From: Maratus speciosus
Taxonomy: Eukaryota; Arthropoda; Arachnida; Araneae; Salticidae
Length of the DNA: 64,000 nt
Direction of reading: 5' to 3'
Assembly: GCA_963932465.1 (NCBI GenBank)
Contig: OZ010800.1
Span: 36,384,352 to 36,448,351, forward strand
Shown one piece after another: positions 56,221 through 64,000 of the stretch; the first letter of the stretch is position 1; each line of letters starts with the position of its first letter. Made by a program: the position numbers and the translations under genes. The notes below the pieces were generated by a model, which saw only the letters and a program-made list of their open reading frames with translations, had not been told where the DNA came from and searched no databases.

Positions 56221-57260
56221 TTTATTAGGGTCCCGTACTTAAAAAGTAAAAACGGAACCATTATAGGATCACTCCTGTGTCTGTTTGTCTGTCACAGCCA
56301 TTTTACTCATAAACTACGGAACGTGGAAACTTCAAATTGGGGGAAGTAATAAAGACTATTGACCCACATATTTACAGATTATTAAACATTCACAAATATT
56401 TATAGGAAAAATGTAGAAGGGCTAATTACGTTACTTGAAAAAAAAATCGTTTCTTTGTATATCGTGGTATCGTCTTAAAGATTTCGCAACGCTGAACTCA
56501 AAAATACATTTCTTTTAATTTTAGGTATTACATTTTCAGAGATATCGTCGAAAATGAAGTGCAAAAATATTGCCCCCCTCTCATCTATTTCCGAATCTAC
56601 TGAAACTAAAATTATGAAAACATTAGAGGTAGTAGACCTTAAGGGTGTATTCGAAAAAATATTTTTCCACCCTCAACAGCTCGAAATTTTCTGAGACATT
56701 TTCAGACTCATTTTTAAAAGTAAAAACATGAAACTTGCTGGGGTGATTTCTGAAGACATGTTTAACATGCCGTGTGATTTCATTTTCAGCTCAATTAATT
56801 AGAATTTGATTTTTAAACAATTATTTTCTCAGTATGACCATTTTTTTCATTCCCAGATCGCCCGCTTCGGAAAATTCGGTTCAAAACGCCAACTTTGACA
56901 GCGTTTTTTACAGTATTTTCTGCATTTATCAAAAAATTAAGGAGCACCGCACATTATATAGTTTCTAAATAAGAGAATTTCCAAGTTTGATGCGTTTGAG
57001 AGCAAAAATGAATTTTAAAATGAATCAGAAAATAAGCAGTTTGGATCGGAATACACCCTTAAGTTAAACCTTGCAGGAAAATTATAGCGATTACCCTAGG
57101 ACACATACTTCTTTGAGAAAAGCGCATTTTTCCGTTACACACAAATTTTGATTCTGACAACAATTCAGAAAAGATGTTGAGAAGCGCTGGAGATACCTAT
57201 CGCAGCAAGAAGTATAAAAGTATTGTTGATAACGATTTAAAAAAAAAAAATCGTCGGTAA
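56221..57260 (+). repeat. Dispersed repeat O, copy 1 (interrupted)
   Basis: It matches 63165-63600 in order: CGTACTTAAAAAGTAAAAAC then GGAACCATTATA, GATCACTCCTGTGTCTGT, ATTTTACTCATAAACTA, GACCCACATATTT, then (after the insertion at 56643-57058) AAATTATAGCGATTACCCTA and CGTTACACACAAATTTTGAT. This GTACTTAAAAAGTAAAAACG type of start recurs widely in arthropod repeats. It has no coding frame of its own. Confidence 0.65.
56643..57058. mobile_element. TTAA family A, complete copy
   Basis: TTAA at 56639-56642 and 57059-57062 flank GGGTGTATTCGAAAAA on the left and GATCGGAATACACCC on the right. The 416-bp interior carries the family boxes (TCGAAATTTTCTGAGACATT, CATGAAACTTGCTG, CAGTATGACCATTTTTTTC, TCGGTTCAAAACGCC). 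It splits repeat O at a point where the copy at 63464-63467 has one TTAA. This is the best-preserved member of the family. Confidence 0.85.
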
Positions 57261-57879
57261 TAAGCCGAGATATTAACCCGTAAAGATAAGGACGGTTTGG
57301 ACATACGTAATGACAGGGGCGGCGTAATCTATGTACCCTCGGCTTTTAAAGCCTACATAACAACTTTTAATGACACATTTGTGTAATAAAATGTCCAGTA
57401 GCAGTATACAGCAATAAACGCCAAATTATTCAAAACAGACTAATTTATTTAGAATTAATCACATAAATACTATGAGATTCGCGACTAGTTTACATTGTGT
57501 AGATCTCTCAATACGCCTCCCGTGTCTTCAAATGTTAATTAGAAACCTATCTGGTAAAACGAGGCACGGACCAAGGCGGCGTTGCTGCTTTGCAACCTCC
57601 TTTCGAAGCGCGATTAGCAAAATGCCATGTTTACACTTTGAACAGGGGTTTTGTTTTAGCTACACTGTAAAAAGAAAAGATTATTACGACGCTGAATTTA
57701 GTTTTATAAAATGCCAAATGAAGTTTAAATATGCGCTACTTTTATTGTCAGTGCAGAATTAAGTTTATCATAAACAGATTAGGATAAGATTTAAATAAGA
57801 GTTATCAATAATTTATATTATTTAAGCTGCCTATCTCTTTGAACTTTTACGGTATACCCATTCATATTTTTCTTGAACA
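57261..57879. other. Non-coding stretch
   Basis: A 96-codon frame at 57472-57762 (cysteine- and arginine-containing in its middle) shows no domain I know and no conserved partner in the window. I do not call it a gene. Confidence 0.35.
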
Positions 57880-58252
57880 CTATATGGTAAATGATGATTG
57901 GTCACTTGCGATTTTAGACGTTTTATTAAATATCTAAAAAAATACATGAGGAACATCCTGAAATTCCAGGTGTGTAAACAGAATAGTATAGGTCAAATAT
58001 TTCCGCGAAGATTTTTTCCCAAAACGACATAGGGGACCGTCAACAAATTCAAAAAGAACTAATATATTTTGGATAACCCTGTAAAAACTAATGTAACGAA
58101 AGCATTCAAACTGTAGAACATGATTAAGAGGCTTGTTGTAATAAACTGTGTTCATATGTATGAGGATAGCATGTATACTAGTAGAGAAATTAAGGTTTTT
58201 ACAAAAACAGTCCCAAATTGTGCCAAGGTTTTTGCTTATAATTTGCAGAGTT

Positions 58253-58303
<51 letters not shown>

Positions 58304-59345
58304 CTTTTCAGAAAATATGAAAAACAACATTGTACACAATACTCTGCAATCAGAATTGAAAAATAATAAAAATTGGATCAAAAATGAGCAGGTTTACTAA
58401 AAAATGCTTCACTACGCATGCACCAATGCAATCAAATTATAATGCGCATAATGTATTAGCTAAGTGTATAGAGCAACTTTTCTGAAAGTCTGAAAAATAT
58501 AGCTTGAAAATTCTGAAAATTATCGTCGATAGAATGAGCTCGAAACCCGTTGTTCCCAAAGGGAAGCAAAAAGATGAGAAGCTGTATCCAAATATGTTGA
58601 TTAGTGCCAAGATAGCACCCACAATATTGCACGTACTATATTTGGATACAACCCCTCATCTTTTTTGCTTTCTTTTAGGAACAACGGATTTCGAGTTTAT
58701 TCTATCGACGATAATTTTCAGAATTTTTAAGCTGTGTTTTTGAGACTTTCACAAAAGTTGCTCTATACATTTAGCTTATACATTATACACATTATATTTT
58801 GATTGCATTCGCGCATGCGCAGTGAAGCATTTTTTAGTAAACCTGCTCATTTTTCATTCAATTTTTTTTCTTTTTTATTCTGATTGCAGGGTATTACGAA
58901 TAACGTTGTTGTCATATTTCTTAAACGAACATTTTTTTTTTTTTATTATTATTATTAAGAACTCAGCATATTGTAAGCAAAAAACTTGGCAAAACTTCTT
59001 GCTGTTTTTATAAAAAGTTAGTTTCTCTACTAGTATACATACTATCCTCATAAAAATGAACACAGTTTATTACAATAAGCCTTTTAATCATGTTCTACAG
59101 TTTGAACGCTTTTGCTACATTAGTTTTTACTGGGTTATCTAAAGGATATTCCTTTTTTTTTTTTTTTTTTCAATTTGTTGACTGTCCCCTATATGGTTTC
59201 GGGAAAAAAAATCTTCCACGAAATATATAACCTGTACTGTTCTGTTTACACACCTAGAGATTCAGGACAATTCCTCATGCATTTTTCTAGATATTTAACA
59301 AAACATCTAAAATCGCAAGTGGACATTCATGATTGGCCATATTGT
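57880..59345. repeat. 1.46-kb near-complete palindrome
   Basis: The arms pair from the outside (CACTTGCGATTTTAGA near 57903 with the inverse near 59310-59325) to within about 45 bp of the centre at about 58612. Examples are ACACAGTTTATTACAATAAG against its inverse near 58134, TCTACTAGTATACAT, GTGAAGCATTTTTTAGTAAA, and ATTATCGTCGATAGAATGAG. A very long poly-A (58259-58302) in the left arm faces only short T-runs in the right arm. Overlapping frames on both strands (60-79 codons) are symmetric shadows of the arms. It looks like a fold-back element or an inverted duplication. Confidence 0.8.
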
Positions 59346-59444
59346 GTATATATATATACCAAACCCTAAGTTGTATAGTTTTTTACAGTCTTATTTTAAA
59401 TTTTAGTAACAATCTTTTTAATAATACAGCTAATAATTCATATA

Positions 59445-59510
59445 TTTATTGTACGGAACCCTCTGAGCGCGAATGATACTCGCACTTGACCGTTTGTTAT
59501 ATGTAACTAA
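59445..59510 (+). repeat. Conserved repeat end, GTACGGAACCCTCTGAGCGC
   Basis: TGTACGGAACCCTCTGAGCG followed by CGAATGATACTCGCACTTGA then CCG is a terminus that often partners the CGTACTTAAAAAG start of repeat O in arthropod genomes (from memory, unverified). It may be the right end of the copy starting at 56221, with the 57880-59345 palindrome lying between them. Confidence 0.4.
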
Positions 59511-60360
59511 GTTTTATCCAAGTGTTTATAGATACTTTAATTCATGTGTTTGATAAAACTTTGCAAGAACTTCACACAAGGTATTAGCGTCTAAGTTCTT
59601 TAGCTCTCCGGAAAAATGTACTTTTCAGCTAAAAAGCCCATTAACTCCTAAAGTACTCGAGCGATTTCCATTAAATTTTTTTGGTGGTAGAGTGCAAATA
59701 TAAGATCCTATCACTCACCCGCAAGAAAAGTAACACATCTCGACAAAAGTAAATTTCACAGGAGAGGCAAAAGGAGGAGAGGGGGGGGGGGGGGGGATTT
59801 GCATGATTTTACTGTAACATGAAATTATAGCACTTAGCTCTACATGCAGGAATAAAAACGCGCATAAAAGTATAAAACACTTAAAAATGCAGACGTTGGA
59901 TGAGGTTTGGAGGGTTTGGTCATTTTACCTCCCCACACAATCCACCCCTCTTCTGTGGTCACAAATGGACATAATAAAGTGCATTTAATATAGCATAATA
60001 AAGTGATTTTCAGTATAACTACACTTATGAAACTTTTTTTGTAGCAAGACGCACCTATGACAGACCTATTAGTGAAATAAAACGCAAAATGAATTTTTAC
60101 GAGATGTGTACGAGAGCGATATGTGGTAGACAGTTTGAAAAAATTTTAATTAGTTTCAAATAAAAGAATTTTTGAAAAATGAAAAAATTCTGAAAAATTA
60201 CATTGCTCTAAAATAAAAGTTTTAGTCACAGAAAAAAACTGTCTGCCATAAGTCTTGAGCATAAATAATCTATTGAATATGGATTCCAGATTTATAAAAA
60301 AAATTGGTTTTCTAGTTTCTGAGGAAACGGGTTTTAAAGCTGGCATATTTCCCATGGAAT
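59511..60360. other. Non-coding stretch
   Basis: A purine/G-run at about 59770-59797. No gene. Confidence 0.4.
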
Positions 60361-60400
60361 TGCACCCAGTCTTGTCTGATTGCACCCAGTCTTGTCATCC
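60361..60400. repeat. 20-bp tandem duplication
   Basis: TGCACCCAGTCTTGTCTGAT followed by a second copy with two end changes, immediately before the TTAA element. Confidence 0.85.
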
Positions 60401-60405
60401 CTTAA

Positions 60406-60829
60406 GGGTGTTCTCAAATCAAGAAGGGCAACTTTCGGACATAAGTTTTAATTTATTTTTGTTTGAAAATGCATGAAAATAGCAGGTGTTGCTGTTCAGA
60501 AACTATGTAATCGAGCTATTTTTTCCGTTTTCTTGCAAACGCAATAGATCTTTCAGAAAAGGGTGTCAAAGTTGACGTTTTGAACCGAAGTTCCCGAAGA
60601 AAGCAGAAAAACCAGTCCGTGAAAGGCGAAAATCATATTTGTCACGTGATTAATATCGCTTCTAACTCAATAGGTAATGGATGGATCAAAAATTGGAAAA
60701 AACAGTTCGATTCCAAATCGCTTCCAGGGCCAGGCTTTCCAATTTTATATCTTTTCACTAAAAAATGAATTCGTAAATGTGTCAAAACGTTTTGCGCTTG
60801 TTGAGCAGAGCAGTTAAGAACAGCCCCGT
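60406..60829 (+). mobile_element. TTAA family A, second long copy
   Basis: TTAA at 60402-60405 then GGGTGTTCTCAAATC. The right end reads TTAAGAACAGCCCCG and then a TTTAAA context at about 60829-60833. Internal boxes follow the order at 658-1050: AAATGCATGAAA, TTCAGAAACTATGTAATCG, GACGTTTTGAACCGAAG, TTCGATTCCAAATCGCTTCC, AAACGTTTTGCGCTTGTTGA. Non-coding. Confidence 0.7.
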
Positions 60830-60877
60830 TTAAAAAAAAAAGAAAAAGAAAAAGAAAAAAAAAAAAAGAAACAGACA
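60830..60877. repeat. A-rich GAAAAA tract
   Basis: A poly-A/GAAAAA purine run lies directly at the 3' end of the family A copy. It also produces a phenylalanine-rich false frame on the minus strand. Confidence 0.8.
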
Positions 60878-62040
60878 AAGAAACCTTTCAAAACTCTCGC
60901 GAAAACTGACGATTTTAACGTAGTCGACCTTAATCGTGTGTTCCTTTTTTATATATTTACTTTTTGTTTGCCAGATTTGGGAAGATTAGTGGGGAGTCAA
61001 CGGCGAGATTGATTAATGAAGCAAAATCGGCAAGTCGCTTCCGCAGATAAACTTCTGCTTATGGTATTTATTTGTTTTGTTTTTTCGGTATTTTTCGTCA
61101 GAAAACAATTTATTTGAGTTCATCTGCTTATTCTTATCAGCTTCAAAAGAAATGCTCTTATACGGATACATTTATATTAAGAAATGAATACATTCATAGC
61201 ATATATTTAAAGTAGATAACTATAAGTAGATGAAGTAAATGCAGTAAAACCGCTAAAGAGCGGGATACATCAAAGACCGCCGAATTTACTCGTTATTCGT
61301 AGGTAAGAGTATACAAATATTCAGGGAGGAGAAAAGTTCACTATTCGGGAAGGTTCATTACAGTAGTAGTAATGGCCTAAGCAATCAAATGTACTTTTCT
61401 CGAAGTTTTATTTAACTTCCAAACATCGAACTATTTAAATTTTTGTGCCATCGAAAAGAAATAAAAATATTTTTTAAAATGTAATTTATTTAAAAATTAT
61501 ACCGCAATTTACTGATTTTTTGTGGTTTTTAAAATAATTATCTAGCGTAATCTTTTTTAAACCTACTTCAAAAGTCGCGTGTAACCCGATTAAGGAAGAA
61601 TAATCCCTTTTGCACTTGAGACAATATAAATAATTCAACTTTTGTTTTCTTCCGTGCAATCTTCCATAATCAACTTGCCAAATGGAATTAAAACTTCACA
61701 GATTAATAAGTAAATAAATAAAATACGAATACAACAGATATTTAATCAAACTACTGAAATAATAAGATTAGCAACGGCTAATGTAAATAGTGAAATCATT
61801 CGTGATTAACTGTGGGCACATAAGGTTATTACATTAAAATAAAGACCCATTAAAAAAAATGTAAGCAGTTTAGAGTTTAAAAAAAAGAATGGATAAAAAC
61901 CTCATAACTTTTAAAATTGTACATTTAAAAAAAAAAAATAGTTATTACAAAATATTTCTTGTGTAATTTATTAAAGTATATTTCTATAGATTCCGTTTAC
62001 AAAAAATCATTATAATTATTATTAATTTTAAAAAATCCTG
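60878..62040. other. AT-rich non-coding stretch
   Basis: CAGTAAAACCGCTAAAGAGC near 61242 resembles a Tigger-type end, without a partner. No gene. Confidence 0.4.
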
Positions 62041-62548
62041 CTCGACACGGTCTGGGAACAATTAAGTCCAGGTCGTCCCAGCTTGAGTATGGAAAACAAA
62101 AATGTAAGGTTGATTCCGGCTCGGTCCGGTCCAAGTCTCCTGAAAAAAATTAACTGAGGTTCAGACACTTTATAAATGTTCGGTTAACATATTAAAATTT
62201 ATATGTTTCTTACGCTGGGCACGTTAAATCTTTGTATTGATGTAGTCAAACTAGCATCGGCTCGTACTGCACATTTATATCATACTTGCTCCAAACTAAT
62301 CAGGGTAGTTGAAAATCAATAATATTTTGTTGGATTTGTCCCAACCTTTTAATTTTTTTACATCGGGCTTGTGGGGCGGCTTAATTTTTTATCGGTCTAG
62401 CCAGGCAAGTTTATCTTTTACTTGCCTGTTCTGGTAAAAAAAAAAAAAAAAAAAAAAACTCTATTTATTCTGCAGGAACGACCCGTTCTATTTGAAAATT
62501 TGTTTTCATTTTGCCAGCCCGACCATGCCCGAGCCGTTCAGGTCTCTA
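62041..62548. mobile_element. Degraded GC-rich hAT-type element
   Basis: The right end, GAGCCGTTCAGGTCTCTA at about 62531-62548, matches the inverse of the TAGAGGTCTGCACGGGCC terminus. The left part has CTCGACACGGTCTGGGAA and GGTCGTCCCAGC words. Target duplication is not visible and the left edge is uncertain. A poly-A run is at 62436-62458. Confidence 0.45.
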
Positions 62549-62705
62549 AACAGGAGACATTAGGTCTCCGAAACGGCATTAACATGTCGACCACCCAACC
62601 CGAAATTGACTGCTTTTTTGAAATATGCATTTGAATTCCCATGTTTAGCAACTTTTGCAAGTGAGTTGTACAAGGGGTCGGCAATCTTGTGCTATAACAA
62701 TCTGT

Positions 62706-62790
62706 CATGAGACCATATGGTCTCACGGTGCGCAGAATAGAAATCACACATAAGACCATAGGAACTCGTGGTCATGAGACCATATGGACA
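62706..62790. repeat. Repeated TCATGAGACCATATGG motif
   Basis: TCATGAGACCATATGG occurs at 62706-62721 and 62773-62788. The first runs into the palindrome GAGACCATATGGTCTC. A third related AAGACCATAGGAACTC word lies between them. Confidence 0.7.
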
Positions 62791-62799
62791 CGTTGAAAG

Positions 62800-63164
62800 G
62801 ACAATGTGTAAAGTTATAGATTCAGTAAAAGTTCCTTATTTGAATATCCGTATGCAATTGTAAAGATGTCAGCTTTGAATATTCAACTTACGACAGAGAA
62901 AAAAAACAAAATCAGTTTTTCAAAGAAATCTTCTCACAGAAAACGTTTTCAAAGCATTATATTATCTTCATCAATTATATCTCAGTTAGTAAGCTCAGAC
63001 CACCTAGTGCGGTCTTAAAAACAGCACCTCCTTAGTTACAGGTTAAAAATAGCCGCAAGATTTTCCGTTTTGAAAACTATAAAATTTAATCCAGGCATCA
63101 CAATGGCGCCTAGCTTTAGATTTCTAAAACTAATGAGGAGCTGTACATAACGTATGATTATTCT
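62800..63164. other. Non-coding stretch
   Basis: Nothing recognised. Confidence 0.4.
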
Positions 63165-63600
63165 TTTTTAGGTTTCCGTACTTAAAAAGTAAAAATGGAA
63201 CCATTATAAGATCACTCCTGTGTCTGTCTGTCCGTCTGTCACAGCTATTTTACTCATAAACTATGAAACGTGGAAAGTTAAAATTGGTTGAAGAAAATAA
63301 AGGCTATCGACCCACATATTTCCATATTATTAACCATTCACAAATACATTTAGAAAAATGTAGAGAGGCTAATTAAGTTACTTGAAAAAAAATTATCTTT
63401 TTTTTTTTTTTTTATCCGAATCTGCTGAAACTAAAATTATGAAAAAATTAGGGGAAGTAGAAGTTAATTTAAACTTTCCAAGAAAACTATAGCGATTATC
63501 CTAGGTCACATAGTTTTTGAGAAAATCGCATTTTTTCGTTACACACAAATTTTGATTAAAAAACAATTAAATTTAAAAAATCAAAAAACCCGACTGCGTA
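63165..63600 (+). repeat. Dispersed repeat O, copy 2 (empty site for family A)
   Basis: It is collinear with 56221-57260 but shorter. A roughly 120-bp segment present at 56460-56580 is replaced by a poly-T run. It reads through AAGTTAATTTAAAC at 63461 without the TTAA element. It ends AAAACCCGACTGCGTAAA near 63585-63602. Confidence 0.65.
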
Positions 63601-63850
63601 AAAAGCGAACTAATTAATTATTTCTCATCCATGTGAAACTATTTTTTTTTTTCAATTCCTACTATTAGCTCACACTCTCGCTATATATATATCTTGTTCA
63701 AATTTTCAATCGTTAATAAAATACTTATTATTCATCCAATCAAGCTCAAATAATTTTTTTTTAATTTGTAGTGGATGACACTTGATGTTAATAAAGTTTT
63801 TTTGAAATATTAATTCATGAATTAAATTAAATTAATTAATTTTCAATAAT
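63601..63850. other. AT-rich non-coding stretch
   Basis: Nothing recognised. Confidence 0.4.
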
Positions 63851-63924
63851 CGAGAGAGCCCTCTTCTTGATCAAGGTATTTTAAGACCGAGAGAGCCCTC
63901 TTCTTGATCAAGCATTTTAAGCGC
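63851..63924. repeat. 37-bp tandem duplication
   Basis: CGAGAGAGCCCTCTTCTTGA then TCAAGGTATTTTAAGAC is repeated at 63888 with few changes. GCGCCAAGAGGGAAGAAGAA follows, which can pair with the CCCTCTTCTTG part and would form a hairpin. Confidence 0.8.
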
Positions 63925-64000
63925 CAAGAGGGAAGAAGAAAAATTCCCTTATTGACCTAAGTAGGAATTGACTTAAAATATTTTTTTATATTAGTTGTTT

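Noticed and set aside
57472..57762. 96-codon frame with a basic, cysteine-containing middle
   Set aside because: No recognisable domain, no second copy in the window, and no splice or promoter context that I can support.
58148..59063. Similar small frames on opposite strands around 58.1-59.1 kb
   Set aside because: Their mirror similarity is explained by the palindrome, not by a duplicated gene pair.

Overview
The window is repeat-dominated nuclear DNA from an animal. The evidence is: strongly AT-rich sequence with long A/T homopolymers, (CA)n and (TA)n microsatellites, no operon-like gene packing, and a dense mosaic of eukaryotic DNA transposons (Tc1/mariner-pogo, hAT, piggyBac-like). The transposase families and the repeat wording fit an arthropod, possibly an arachnid. 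That placement is inference, because no host gene or rRNA is present to anchor it. I see no intact protein-coding gene, no tRNA or rRNA, and no CRISPR array. Nearly all open frames are chance frames or shadows inside repeats.

Recognisable coding relics are few, and all are transposases. (1) A broken DD41D Tc1/mariner-type transposase at 24737-25813 lies inside an element with about 170-bp terminal inverted repeats (TIRs; 23984-26063). (2) A second mariner-type C-terminal fragment is at 26782-26930. (3) A pogo/Tigger C-terminal fragment lies on the minus strand at 19706-19884, inside a 658-bp deletion derivative. (4) A possible Tigger N-terminal relic is near 36240. (5) A piggyBac-type transposase relic is at 55245-55795.

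Non-autonomous elements make up most of the rest. Elements flanked by TTAA are at 3585-3801, 16768-17303, 54252-54949, 56643-57058 and 60406-60829, with a possible one at 20690-21438. Two of them have an empty-site paralogue elsewhere in this window, which directly supports TTAA target duplication. Three hAT-type insertions have perfect 8-bp target duplications (37206-37663, 47110-47821, 48717-49891). Two 452/454-bp long-TIR elements sit on TA targets (22233-22684 and 34757-35210), and an empty-site paralogue exists for the second. Large fold-backs include near-complete palindromes at 34141-35790 and 57880-59345, and long-arm inverted repeats at 11405-12515, 19049-23352 and 36930-38328.

Layout: 1-1460 and 30610-31365 are related composite blocks. 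5535-6924, 50066-51425 and 51428-52518 are copies of one roughly 1.4-kb repeat. 9.8-19 kb carries several copies of two dispersed families. 19-27 kb is the nested inverted-repeat and mariner region. 28-41 kb is a patchwork of fold-backs and tandem arrays. 41.7-43.2 kb is a 330-bp tandem array. 44-50 kb holds hAT and pogo elements. 52.8-60.8 kb holds TTAA elements, the piggyBac relic and the 1.46-kb palindrome. Nesting gives a relative insertion order in several places.
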